DNA from: Pseudoalteromonas luteoviolacea H33-S
Lineage (GTDB): Bacteria > Pseudomonadota > Gammaproteobacteria > Enterobacterales > Alteromonadaceae
Reading direction: 5' to 3'
Assembly: GCF_001625695.1 (NCBI RefSeq)
Contig: NZ_AUXY01000089.1
Span: 82,202-146,201 of the forward strand
DNA: 64,000 nt
Shown: positions 1 to 8,424 of the stretch, piece by piece
How positions within the stretch are numbered: position 1 is the stretch's first letter
Layout: each line of letters begins with the position of its first letter
The notes under the pieces: model-generated
What the model saw: the letters and a program-made list of their open reading frames with translations, nothing else
Told to the model about the DNA's origin: nothing
Databases searched by the model: none
Program-made: the position numbers and the translations under genes

Positions 1-114
1 GAGCCATACAGTTACCTAATTATTACAGAACCTGCAATACAGTATAGCCAAACTCATCTTGCGCCGAAATCGAATCTACATATTTAAGCAAAAATATTTC
101 AAAGAATTTACATG

Positions 115-1161
115 TTATGCAACTTTGTTCCTGTTATAGAGGATCGGCTGCCATAAATTATCGTGTAAACTCCCGTAATCTTGCCATTGACCATTAGCTA
201 GCCACTGAGCTAACGGGGTCGCATCGGAGGGAAAATCAATTATTTGGCCTTCTGGATGTTCAAGCCATTCGCCTAACGCTTCCGAATTTAGGTAATTCAT
301 CACTTCCGCTAATCCAAGAGACTGCAATGTCATCGCATTACTCAACTGCTCAAACTGTCCCTGCAATGGTTTTAATAACAGTTTTTTACCGAACTTGAGC
401 GCCTCACTAGATAATTCAAAGCCGGCATTAGCAACCACCCCTGATGCACTGGCTAAGTCATCTAAAAATCTTGTCCGTGAAGGGGCGCGTAAATGAATAT
501 GATTTAATGATTTGTCTGTTGCATCCGGGTGATAGCAGTAAAACTCTCTATCTGGGAAGTCACCCAGTAATTCAACGATGCTATTTAAGTCTTCAAACGG
601 TAGGTATACCAAAACCTTATTGGCGATAGATGCCCTATGACAGTCATGGAATGAAATAAAAGGCGGCAAAATATTTTTCGCAAAAGGCTGCCAGTGCACA
701 CCTAAATGCACGTCGGCAGGCGCAAACCAGCGGATCAACGCGCGCTCCATATATCCCGCTCCAAATAAAGGCACCTCAGGAGATAAAAAAGCAGCCTGAT
801 GACTCATCGCCACCACAGGCACTTTGGCTAATTTAGCCGCCCACGCAGACACCGGCTCAAAATCATTGAAAACCAAATCGTACTGTTTAACATCCAGTTG
901 CCTTACATCACGAATGAATGTCATGGGGCTGAGCTGTTTTGCCGTTTCACGATAATTCAATTTGCCATTTTTTGTGACAAAACTTAAGCCTCGACGCACC
1001 TGAAATTGGCCAAATACGTCCATGTCAAAGTAATTACTTTCATCTCGCCCAGAAAATAAATAGTCAACATCAATACCGAGTTTAGTAAAACACTCAGCCA
1101 TTACACGTGCGCGTGTAATATGACCATTACCAGTCCCCTGGATCCCATATAGTATTCTCAT
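115..1161 (-). CDS. MurG-like glycosyltransferase (MJ1255/VC2487-type)
   Basis: Probable cytoplasmic or membrane-associated glycosyltransferase of about 348 residues. The N-terminus MRILYGIQGTGNGHITRA is the Gly-rich loop of GT-B fold enzymes of the MurG/GT28 type, and the later segment GVVANAGFELSSEAL matches the acceptor/nucleotide-site helix of that fold. An open frame continues 61 codons upstream, but that part only overlaps the PAP2 gene in another frame. I therefore chose the ATG at 1161, whose first bases overlap the stop of the upstream phosphatase gene (ATGA), implying translational coupling. The family name is recalled from the glycine-rich N-terminus; the donor and acceptor cannot be read from sequence. 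The pairing with a PAP2 phosphatase suggests work on lipid-linked sugars or cell-envelope lipids (inference). Confidence 0.8.
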   Translation of the reverse strand: MRILYGIQGTGNGHITRARVMAECFTKLGIDVDYLFSGRDESNYFDMDVFGQFQVRRGLSFVTKNGKLNYRETAKQLSPMTFIRDVRQLDVKQYDLVFNDFEPVSAWAAKLAKVPVVAMSHQAAFLSPEVPLFGAGYMERALIRWFAPADVHLGVHWQPFAKNILPPFISFHDCHRASIANKVLVYLPFEDLNSIVELLGDFPDREFYCYHPDATDKSLNHIHLRAPSRTRFLDDLASASGVVANAGFELSSEALKFGKKLLLKPLQGQFEQLSNAMTLQSLGLAEVMNYLNSEALGEWLEHPEGQIIDFPSDATPLAQWLANGQWQDYGSLHDNLWQPILYNRNKVA

Positions 1162-1679
1162 AAATCTCCTAACATACCAATGGCCAACATGGCGCATCCA
1201 CTGCCCATCAACGCTCCAAGTATCACATCTATTGGATAGTGCACCCCGACCAACACCCGAGACAGGGAGACACCCGCAGCCCAAACACATAATGGAATAG
1301 TGAGCACAGGGTAGACTTCCATCAAACACGTGGCGTACAGCCAAGCACCGGCACTATGCCCCGACGGCATACTAAATTTATCACTCGGTGTAAGCATGGC
1401 TTTGACTGCCAAGCAATCACAAGGCCTCGCTCTGGCAAAGTACTTTTTCAATAAAAAATATAAAGGCCGTTCTATGGCAAATGCCAGCAATACCGTCTGC
1501 ACAAAAGTATTACCAACCTTTCCCATAAAATAGGCATTTAATAACGCTAAAATGACATACAGTCCGCCATTGCCACTTTTAGATAGCATTAACATCAACC
1601 AGTTAAACCACTTGCGCCGTTTTGGCTTATACAGCGCAAAATATAAGGCTGTATCTAGTTTAATTATTTGTGCTTTCAT
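1158..1679 (-). CDS. PAP2-family membrane phosphatase
   Basis: Integral membrane phosphatase of 173 residues in the PAP2 superfamily, which hydrolyses lipid phosphates or undecaprenyl pyrophosphate. All three active-site motifs are present: KKYFARARP (motif 1), PSGHSAG (motif 2) and SRVLVGVHYPIDV (motif 3, with the catalytic His). Several hydrophobic segments lie between them, giving about five membrane helices. It is first in a two-gene unit, with its TGA overlapping the ATG of the glycosyltransferase. Substrate is not determined; BacA-like recycling of undecaprenyl pyrophosphate or dephosphorylation of a phospholipid are both possible. Confidence 0.88.
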   Translation of the reverse strand: MKAQIIKLDTALYFALYKPKRRKWFNWLMLMLSKSGNGGLYVILALLNAYFMGKVGNTFVQTVLLAFAIERPLYFLLKKYFARARPCDCLAVKAMLTPSDKFSMPSGHSAGAWLYATCLMEVYPVLTIPLCVWAAGVSLSRVLVGVHYPIDVILGALMGSGCAMLAIGMLGDL

Positions 1680-1836
1680 CTTAGTTGCTTACATTTGTTC
1701 ACAATTTCAGCTTAGAAGAGCTTAATAACAATAACGCGACATTTTTGTGACACAATTATGTAAGTTGATTCAAAGCATTGCGCAGCTTCTTAATGGGAGT
1801 ATACTGACAACAGTTTAGCCATTCTCTGAGGATACT

Positions 1837-2343
1837 ATGATGGATTACAGCACGTCTGATCTATGTGATCACTTCGCCGACGCCGTTGACGTACTTGAGC
1901 CAATGTTTATTAACTTTGGTGGCCAGCACGCTTTTTGTGGTCGCATTAAAACGGTTAAGTGTTTCGAAAACAATGAAATGATAGCTGAGGTACTGCAACA
2001 AGATGGAACTGGGCAAGTATTATTGATTGATGGGGGGGGGTCAACCCGCCGTGCATTAATCGATATTGATCTTGCTGAATTAGCCTTAGAGAATAACTGG
2101 CAAGGCATTGTTGTATATGGCGCAGTCCGTCATGTAGAAGAACTAGAAGAGTGTGAAATCGGTATACAGGCCATTGCATCCATTCCAGTTGGGGCGGATA
2201 GTGAAGGTGCTGGAGTGCAAGGCATCCCAGTTAACTTTGCTGGCGTATCTTTCTTTGATGACGACTTTCTTTATGCTGACTCGACAGGCATCGTTATCTC
2301 TGCCGAAGAGCTCTTGCTCGAAGTAGACGAAGACGACGCTTAA
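1837..2343 (+). CDS. rraA: Ribonuclease E activity regulator RraA
   Basis: RraA binds RNase E and degradosome helicases and inhibits RNA decay. The 168-residue protein closely follows E. coli RraA (161 aa): YSTSDLCDHF at the start, INFGGQHAFCG, IKTVKCFENN, the glycine turn LLIDGGGSTRRALID, IVVYGAVRHVEELEE and ADSTGIVIS. The start could be either of two adjacent ATGs (1837 or 1840); GAGG at 1828-1831 fits the second slightly better. The three consecutive glycines at codons 66-68 are encoded by an unbroken run of nine G (2032-2040), an unusual homopolymer that could slip. A hairpin follows the gene before hutG. Confidence 0.93.
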   Translation: MMDYSTSDLCDHFADAVDVLEPMFINFGGQHAFCGRIKTVKCFENNEMIAEVLQQDGTGQVLLIDGGGSTRRALIDIDLAELALENNWQGIVVYGAVRHVEELEECEIGIQAIASIPVGADSEGAGVQGIPVNFAGVSFFDDDFLYADSTGIVISAEELLLEVDEDDA

Positions 2344-2361
2344 CTTCAACTTTGTCCATCA

Positions 2362-2394
2362 TCAAAAGGGGGCCTATTTAGTGCACCCTTTTGG
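2362..2394 (+). terminator. Hairpin after rraA
   Basis: CAAAAGGG at 2363-2370 pairs with CCCTTTTG at 2386-2393, with a 15-base loop. No T tract follows, so this is a weak terminator or mRNA-end hairpin separating rraA from hutG. Confidence 0.4.
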
Positions 2395-2430
2395 CGCTTT
2401 AACCTAACCTGCTTTGACACTCTAAATACC

Positions 2431-3486
2431 ATGACTGCACACAATTGGATTAAGATTTACAACGAATCAAATATCAACCACTACACCGCAACCAGAGAAA
2501 ATGAAACGCGATTTTGGCAATCACTGTCTTTTTTAAAGTCACAGTCACCTCTACCAGAAGCCTTAAAAGATGCCTCAGAGTTTGGCATTAAATATGTGCT
2601 GGTCGCCGTCAACGAAGACATAGGTCCTCGCGGCAACTGTGGTAATGGTGGTGCGACGGATGGCTGGCAGGCATTTTTAAAACGTTTCCTAAATTTACCC
2701 TGTAATCAATTTCTTACGCCAAATAATGTATTATTACTCGGCGAAATCATAACTCATGACTTGCAAACACAAAGCGGATCAGCAGATAACGCCACACCAG
2801 AGGGCCTAGCTCACTTAAGAGCGCTCTGCGAAACATTAGATGAACGTGTGAGTGCAGTCCTTAAAGCCATTTTTGATGCAGGCCTAGAGCCGATATTAAT
2901 TGGCGGCGGCCACAATAACAGCTTCGGATTACTCAAAGCCTTATCCACCAGCGCACAAAGTCCGTGCCAAGCATTTAACTTCGACCCCCATGCCGATTTT
3001 AGAGCCATTGAAGGCAGGCACTCTGGTAACGGATTTAGCTATGCATACCAAGCAGGATACCTGGCCGACTATCATGTCGTAGGCATGCATGAGCAAAAAA
3101 ACAATGACACCATCATCACATCACTGCAAAAAGCAGGTTTTACTTACACCACATACCAAGACATTCTAGTCACTCGGGAAACTTCATTAACGGATGCAAT
3201 AAAGGTCGCAACAAGCCGCTTCAAACAAAGCTTACCTCTAGGTATTGAAGTAGACGTTGACGCAATTTCAGGTATGCCGGTCAGTGCTTACACTAACTGT
3301 GGATTCAGCGTGAATGATGCCGAACACTTTGTTTATCAAAGCGCCAAGCAAGCAAACACACGCTATTTACACTTATGTGAAGCGGCCCCAAAAAATCACC
3401 CCCAAGGTGAGCAACAAGGCGTTATTGAAGCGGGACAAGTGCTATCAGGACTGGTCTGCAGCTACCTCAAAGCAAGACAAAGCTAA
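2431..3486 (+). CDS. hutG: Formimidoylglutamase (arginase-fold)
   Basis: Arginase/ureohydrolase-fold metalloenzyme of 351 residues. Metal-binding motifs are visible: GGGHNNS (His ligand), FDPHADFR (Asp, His, Asp) and EVDVDAISGMP (Asp, Asp), which bind the two Mn ions. The hut neighbourhood (hutI, hutC) argues for formimidoylglutamase, which turns N-formimidoyl-glutamate into glutamate and formamide in the last step of histidine breakdown; arginase or agmatinase would be alternatives from fold alone. It runs towards hutI and its last 4 bases overlap the end of the convergent EAL gene. No HutC-type palindrome was found directly upstream, so its control may differ from that of hutI. The ribosome binding site at 2431 is poor. 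Confidence 0.85.
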   Translation: MTAHNWIKIYNESNINHYTATRENETRFWQSLSFLKSQSPLPEALKDASEFGIKYVLVAVNEDIGPRGNCGNGGATDGWQAFLKRFLNLPCNQFLTPNNVLLLGEIITHDLQTQSGSADNATPEGLAHLRALCETLDERVSAVLKAIFDAGLEPILIGGGHNNSFGLLKALSTSAQSPCQAFNFDPHADFRAIEGRHSGNGFSYAYQAGYLADYHVVGMHEQKNNDTIITSLQKAGFTYTTYQDILVTRETSLTDAIKVATSRFKQSLPLGIEVDVDAISGMPVSAYTNCGFSVNDAEHFVYQSAKQANTRYLHLCEAAPKNHPQGEQQGVIEAGQVLSGLVCSYLKARQS

Positions 3487-5348
3487 TTGGTATCAAAGGT
3501 GCTGGGCTTATCTTCTACAGGATGCTCCCAGCGCCATTGCTTCAGCCAACTGATCATCCCGATACTACTCAGCGGGCGAGTAAATAAATAACCTTGTGCA
3601 GCGAATGCATCTAAGTTTTGCGCGAACTGCAACTGCTCCTGTGACTCAACGCCTTCGCAGATCACCTTACACTCTTGAACATTTTGCATTTCAACAATGC
3701 CTCGCACAACGGCTTTGAAATTCCCTTGGTTTTGATTTGGCGTCGTTAATGAGCGCCCAAGTTTCACATAATCCACTTCTAATTTAGGTAATTTCGCCAG
3801 CAGCAGAGGCGATTCGCCGAAGCCGTCCACACACAACCTCACGCCCATAGTGCGTAGCCTAGCCACCATGGCAACGCCTTGTTGGTCAAGTGTGGTAAAC
3901 ATTTGCGATGGACACTCAATAATAATATCGCTTGGCATTAATTGGTGCTCCACTAAAATCCTGTCGACAAATTCGATGAACTCTTCATGTAGCATTTCAG
4001 GGCCAAATAAATTAATGCCTAGTGGCATCTGGATCCCTTCAACTCGCAGTGCCAGCGCAATTTCAGCAGCACGCTCAATCACATACTGTGCTAAAGGAAG
4101 CGCAAGCCCTGCAATACGAATATCCTCAATGAACTTGCTTGCCGCTAATATCCCCTGCTTAGGGTGCTGCCACCGCAAGAGTAGTTCCACATATTCAATA
4201 TCACCATCACCGTTTCGCACGACAGGTTGAAAATATAATTCCAACTCATTTTTGAAGTCGATATGGGCCAACTCAGCCAGCCTTGCTTGCTGCTCAAGAC
4301 GGTCTATTTGCATTTTTTGCTGGTACGGGGCAATGGTGTTGTCTGGACTACTATCTAATGCCAAGAACACACAGGTCAATAAATCATCAAATTGTCCGAG
4401 CTCTTCATCGCAATTGACATAACTTGCTCTGGCACTGACTTCAATAATACAGTTACCAACATTGAATGGCTTAAGCGTGCTTTCAATAATTTCTGCACAT
4501 AAATGCTCATGAAGGTGCTGCTGATGTGCCAAGCTACATACAAATACAAAATGCAAGCCGCCTAAATGCGCTAAGCGCTCTATGTCGTTGCCCATAGCAA
4601 TGGGCATTACGTCATGACTTTGCAAATGCTGCTTCATGCGATTTGCTGATTGCGCAAGTAACAAATCCCCAAACTCGCGACCAAGATGGAAGTTGACCTG
4701 CTGAAACCCTTCTAATCTCACCATCACCAGCATGGCAGTACCGGCCTCTCTGGCACGATATTCATTGAATGCCTCTCGAATGCCTGCGCGGTCGGGCAAT
4801 CCTAATATATCTGTATTGGCCACATTATTGGGCTCAATAGGCGCACTATCATGACGGTGAGGCGTATCAATAAAGAGTTCACTGATGAAAATGGGTAACA
4901 GAGCAAACACCACATAGATGCTAGAGGAGTGCCACCAAAAGTGACTCACGGTGAGTAAGGTTGCTGCAACCGCGCACAAGGCGCAAATGACAATATGTCT
5001 TCCTTGCCCTATTCGGTCGCTTTGCCAAATGTTCACTAACAATACGAACACAAGCAAATAAAGCGCGCCATCACCCACCGCAGCCAGTACACCTAATCCG
5101 CACGCTCCAAGCAAGGCGAGCAGTATTCGATTGATAGCGAAATAAGAACGTGCAATCGCCACCAAGCTCAAACTCACCACAATACCTGCAAAAAATGCCA
5201 CAGACAGAGGTGAGTTTAAAAGGTAACCTGTGGAAAAATCGGCTAGCGTTGTTGCACTCAATGCGGGGAGTACCCAGCATATGTTCGATATGAAAATAAG
5301 CGAATTTAACAACAAAAATCTAGCCATCACACGACCACTACAGACCAT
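3483..5348 (-). CDS. Membrane protein with degenerate GGDEF and EAL domains
   Basis: 621 residues: about five hydrophobic segments in residues 10-165, a GGDEF-like domain at about 185-330 and an EAL-like domain at about 345-605. The diguanylate cyclase signature is GGLHF (263-267) in place of GGDEF, so cyclase activity is unlikely. In the EAL domain the ELL signature (368-370), INLFGPEML, IIIECP and ICEGVES keep their acidic or Asn residues. However, the metal loop DDFGTG has become VDGFGE (487-492) and the LKID motif is VKLG (508-511), so phosphodiesterase activity is doubtful. A role as c-di-GMP sensor or protein partner is inferred. Its ATG overlaps the stop of hutI (TAATG), so it is read from the hutI message. 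A second in-frame ATG at 5327 is possible. Confidence 0.85.
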   Translation of the reverse strand: MVCSGRVMARFLLLNSLIFISNICWVLPALSATTLADFSTGYLLNSPLSVAFFAGIVVSLSLVAIARSYFAINRILLALLGACGLGVLAAVGDGALYLLVFVLLVNIWQSDRIGQGRHIVICALCAVAATLLTVSHFWWHSSSIYVVFALLPIFISELFIDTPHRHDSAPIEPNNVANTDILGLPDRAGIREAFNEYRAREAGTAMLVMVRLEGFQQVNFHLGREFGDLLLAQSANRMKQHLQSHDVMPIAMGNDIERLAHLGGLHFVFVCSLAHQQHLHEHLCAEIIESTLKPFNVGNCIIEVSARASYVNCDEELGQFDDLLTCVFLALDSSPDNTIAPYQQKMQIDRLEQQARLAELAHIDFKNELELYFQPVVRNGDGDIEYVELLLRWQHPKQGILAASKFIEDIRIAGLALPLAQYVIERAAEIALALRVEGIQMPLGINLFGPEMLHEEFIEFVDRILVEHQLMPSDIIIECPSQMFTTLDQQGVAMVARLRTMGVRLCVDGFGESPLLLAKLPKLEVDYVKLGRSLTTPNQNQGNFKAVVRGIVEMQNVQECKVICEGVESQEQLQFAQNLDAFAAQGYLFTRPLSSIGMISWLKQWRWEHPVEDKPSTFDTN

Positions 5349-6574
5349 TAATATTGAATAAGTCTACCCGATATCCACAGATTTAACAGATCGTTTACGC
5401 CAAACTGATAACTTAATTCTGACGGATGCTGAATTTGCCACATCGCAATATCCGCTTTTGCACCCACTTTAAGTACACCCCTATCAGATAAGCCCAATGC
5501 TTTCGCCGCATGTCTCGTCACACCTAATAACGACTCTTCTGGTGTCATTTTAAATAATGTGCATGCCATATTCAGCATTAAACGTAGCGAGCATAACGGT
5601 GCGGTACCTGGATTAAAATCACTGGCAATGGCAATCGGAACTTTATGCTCACGCAATAAATCAATTGGTGGATGCTGAGTTTCTCTTAGGAAGTAAAACG
5701 CGCCCGGTAAAATCACCGCAACCGTGCCCGATTTGGCCATAGCCATTACACCGCGCTCATCTAAGTACTCGATATGATCTGCCGATAAACCACCAAACTC
5801 AGCGACCAGCTCACTACCATGCTGGTTAGATAGCTGCTCTGCATGGCATTTCACTTTCAAACCTAATTCAGTTGCACGTTCAAATACACGCTTTGTTTGA
5901 GCATGACTAAAGCCCACGTTTTCGCAAAATACATCAACCGCATCCGCGAGGCCACGCTGTGCTACTAAAGGCAACATTTCGTCACAGACTAGGTCAATAT
6001 AGCCATCGCTATTACCTTTAAACTCTGGAGGTAGGGCGTGCGCCCCCAAAAACGTACTTTGTATTTGGATAGGGTGATGTTCATCCAAGATTTGATTTAC
6101 TTCGAGTAATTTCAGCTCACTTTCAGTATCAAGACCATAACCCGATTTGCTTTCAACCGTAGTTACCCCTTCTTTTAACAAGGCATTTAAGCGCGACTTA
6201 GCAACCACAAATAAATCTTCTTTTGAGGCCTGACGTGTTGCTTTCACTGTTGTTGCAATGCCACCGCCCTGCTCTGAGATTTGCTGATAAGATACCCCAT
6301 TCAAACGCTGCTCAAATTCTTGTGCACGAGAGCCTGCAAATAAGATATGAGTGTGGCAATCAATCAGACCCGGCGTCAGCCAAGCCCCTTTTGCAGATGT
6401 CACTGGGGTCGCTAATACGTCAAACTCTGGCATCTCAGATGTTTTACCAAGCCATATAATCGTATCGCCTTTTAACATGATCGCCGCATTTTCAATTACG
6501 CCATACGCGCCTGCGATCTGCTCATCCATTGTGGCAATATTTGCATCAGTTATTACTAAATCTACTTCAATCAC
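5348..6574 (-). CDS. hutI: Imidazolonepropionase
   Basis: Amidohydrolase of 408 residues that opens 4-imidazolone-5-propionate to N-formimidoyl-glutamate, the third step of histidine degradation. Visible motifs are GLIDCHTHILFAGSRAQEF (HxH metal ligands), GAHALPPEF, the metal and catalytic segment KCHAEQLSNQHGSELVAEFG, ADHIEYL and ASDFNPGTAP. Length matches the family (about 405). It is the first gene of a unit that continues with the degenerate EAL gene, and it is divergent from hutC with a HutC-like palindrome in the shared 109-bp promoter region. hutU and hutH are not in the window. Confidence 0.95.
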   Translation of the reverse strand: MIEVDLVITDANIATMDEQIAGAYGVIENAAIMLKGDTIIWLGKTSEMPEFDVLATPVTSAKGAWLTPGLIDCHTHILFAGSRAQEFEQRLNGVSYQQISEQGGGIATTVKATRQASKEDLFVVAKSRLNALLKEGVTTVESKSGYGLDTESELKLLEVNQILDEHHPIQIQSTFLGAHALPPEFKGNSDGYIDLVCDEMLPLVAQRGLADAVDVFCENVGFSHAQTKRVFERATELGLKVKCHAEQLSNQHGSELVAEFGGLSADHIEYLDERGVMAMAKSGTVAVILPGAFYFLRETQHPPIDLLREHKVPIAIASDFNPGTAPLCSLRLMLNMACTLFKMTPEESLLGVTRHAAKALGLSDRGVLKVGAKADIAMWQIQHPSELSYQFGVNDLLNLWISGRLIQY

Positions 6575-6620
6575 TGTCTACACTCAGTTGGAGAAAATTA
6601 ATACAAGTTTAGCAAGAATA

Positions 6621-6634
6621 CTTGTATATACAAG
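6621..6634. promoter_or_regulatory. Predicted HutC operator between hutI and hutC
   Basis: Perfect 14-base palindrome CTTGTATATACAAG in the divergent hutI-hutC spacer. It matches the palindromic TTGTATATACAA-type site known for HutC in proteobacteria. A further half-site (ATACAAG) lies at 6601-6607. It probably mediates repression of hutI and autorepression of hutC, relieved by urocanate (family knowledge). Confidence 0.8.
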
Positions 6635-6683
6635 ATGACTATGCCACCTTTATGACTAACCTTTTATTACACGGTAGCAGACA

Positions 6684-7394
6684 GTGACTGAACAACCTAA
6701 ATTTGCACAAATCAAACAGCATATTATTGAGCAGATCCGCGCTGGAGTGTGGCTAGAACACCAACGTGTCCCCTCTGAAAATGAGCTATCCGATCAATTT
6801 AAGGTGAGCCGCATGACGGCGCGACGTGCACTGAGTGAACTCACTGAGGTGGGCATACTTACCCGCAGTCAAGGATTAGGCACGTTTGTCGCCAGTTTTA
6901 AGTCTCAGTCTTCACTGCTGGAAATACGCAATATCGCTGATGAAGTTACACAGCGCGGTGGTGACTATACCTGTATGGTATTATCGCTAGAGTCCATCTT
7001 TGCGATTGCGCCAATAGCCATAGCACTTGGAGTTGAAATTGACAGTCAGGTATATCGTAGTGTGATAGTCCATCACGAAAATGACGAACCACTGCAAGTA
7101 GAAGAACGCTTTGTTAATCCGGCATTGGCATCTAAGTACTTACAGCAAGACTTTACCGCATTGACGCCGCACGAATACTTAACACAAGTTGCGCCACTGA
7201 CCGAAGCTAGACACACTGTTGAAGCCGTTATGCCCAACGAGGAGGTATGTCAATGGCTGAATATGTTTAATGAAGAGCCTTGCTTACAAGTCATTCGACG
7301 AACTTGGTCGTCTCAAGGTATCGTCAGTTTTGCTCGACTGATCTCTCCAGGCAGTAAGTACCGCCTCGGAGGTCACCTCACATTCAAAAAATAA
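6684..7394 (+). CDS. hutC: Histidine utilisation repressor HutC (GntR family)
   Basis: GntR-family regulator of 236 residues. The N-terminal winged helix (about 1-70) includes VPSENELSDQFKVSRMTARR and the wing LTRSQGLGTFV; the C-terminal UTRA ligand domain (about 90-235) includes EERFVNPALASKYLQQDF and TRHTV-like segments typical of HutC. The start is GTG at 6684. It is divergent from hutI with a perfect palindromic operator between them. By family it represses hut genes and is released by urocanate. Confidence 0.92.
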   Translation: MTEQPKFAQIKQHIIEQIRAGVWLEHQRVPSENELSDQFKVSRMTARRALSELTEVGILTRSQGLGTFVASFKSQSSLLEIRNIADEVTQRGGDYTCMVLSLESIFAIAPIAIALGVEIDSQVYRSVIVHHENDEPLQVEERFVNPALASKYLQQDFTALTPHEYLTQVAPLTEARHTVEAVMPNEEVCQWLNMFNEEPCLQVIRRTWSSQGIVSFARLISPGSKYRLGGHLTFKK

Positions 7395-7405
7395 AACGCT
7401 GCAGC

Positions 7406-8170
7406 TTAAATATCGTGACGATATTCAAAGCCCAATTCCGTGATTAGCGTACCGTCTATTACCCTGGCCACAGACTCGTCACTGGCAAAGCTAGGAGGCT
7501 CACTGCCATATTGCGTGCAGTGCTGTTGATAATAATCCTGTTTAGTCGGATGAGCAGGATGACATATATTGTAGACAGGCTTTGCTGACTGCCAATTGGA
7601 TATGATGCGCAGCAGTCCATTGACCACATCTTGCTGATCTACCATATTAACCAACGCCTGCGAAGAGCTTGATAAGTGTTTGCCTGAGATAAACCTGCCC
7701 GGCTCTCTGCTTGGACCAACCAAACCAGCCAAACGCGCGATTTTACCATTTTGTTCAAGAACCATATGCTCTGCACTTTGCAATATCTGCTGACGTGTGG
7801 TGTCTTTTGGCGCCAGTGGCGATTGCTCATCAAAATGACCCGAGTCAGTACCATACACCGCAGTTGAAGAGCATAATAAAAAGCCTCGACACTTTAACGA
7901 TGCCGCAGTTTCCAGCGCCAAGCGCAATGTTTCTAGGTACAAGGTTTCACTCTGACGCATGCGTGGTGGTATAGCACACACCCAATATGCCGCATCAAGA
8001 GTAATAGAATGATGAAGTACTGAGTCAGTCACGCAAAATGCTTTGATGTCTTCGTCTACATGCGCTTCTCGGCGTGTCGCTTGAACTTGCCAACCGCTCG
8101 CTTTTGCATCTCGAACTAATGCGCTTCCCAGCCAACCTGCCCCTAAAACGACTAACTTATTATTCATCAT
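7406..8170 (-). CDS. NAD(P)-dependent sugar-epimerase-like protein (YeeZ-type SDR)
   Basis: 254-residue atypical short-chain dehydrogenase. The N-terminal nucleotide-binding turn is VVLGAGWLGSALV, followed by the basic residues TRRE expected for NADP binding. LCSSTAVYGTDSGHFDE resembles the S...Y region of extended SDRs, although the YxxxK tail is not obvious. The N-terminus resembles E. coli YeeZ. Its substrate is unknown. It runs towards hutC, with an 11-base gap between the two 3' ends, and appears monocistronic. Confidence 0.75.
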   Translation of the reverse strand: MMNNKLVVLGAGWLGSALVRDAKASGWQVQATRREAHVDEDIKAFCVTDSVLHHSITLDAAYWVCAIPPRMRQSETLYLETLRLALETAASLKCRGFLLCSSTAVYGTDSGHFDEQSPLAPKDTTRQQILQSAEHMVLEQNGKIARLAGLVGPSREPGRFISGKHLSSSSQALVNMVDQQDVVNGLLRIISNWQSAKPVYNICHPAHPTKQDYYQQHCTQYGSEPPSFASDESVARVIDGTLITELGFEYRHDI

Positions 8171-8424
8171 ATTTTCTTAATTTTACCTAAATCAGGTCAT
8201 AATGTTAGTACAGCATAATAAAAAATACCATCCGCATTTCCTCAGCTTTTGGTTATAAATTAGCTACTGCAATATGATGATTCTTTACTATTTTTTTATC
8301 TTTTTAGGAACGATATGATGAAGCCACTTATCTCATCTTGCACGTACCTCGCCCAAATTAGCTAGATATATCAAATGAGATATGGTTTATTACGTTAGCG
8401 CTGTCCCAATAAAAAGAATACGTC

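Noticed and set aside
1162..1344. 61-codon N-terminal extension of the glycosyltransferase
   Set aside because: Lies over the PAP2 gene in another frame; the family N-terminus starts at the later ATG, which overlaps the PAP2 stop.
8316..8366. Sixteen-codon frame with a good ribosome site before the first chemoreceptor
   Set aside because: Too short and without recognisable composition or leader-peptide logic; probably chance.
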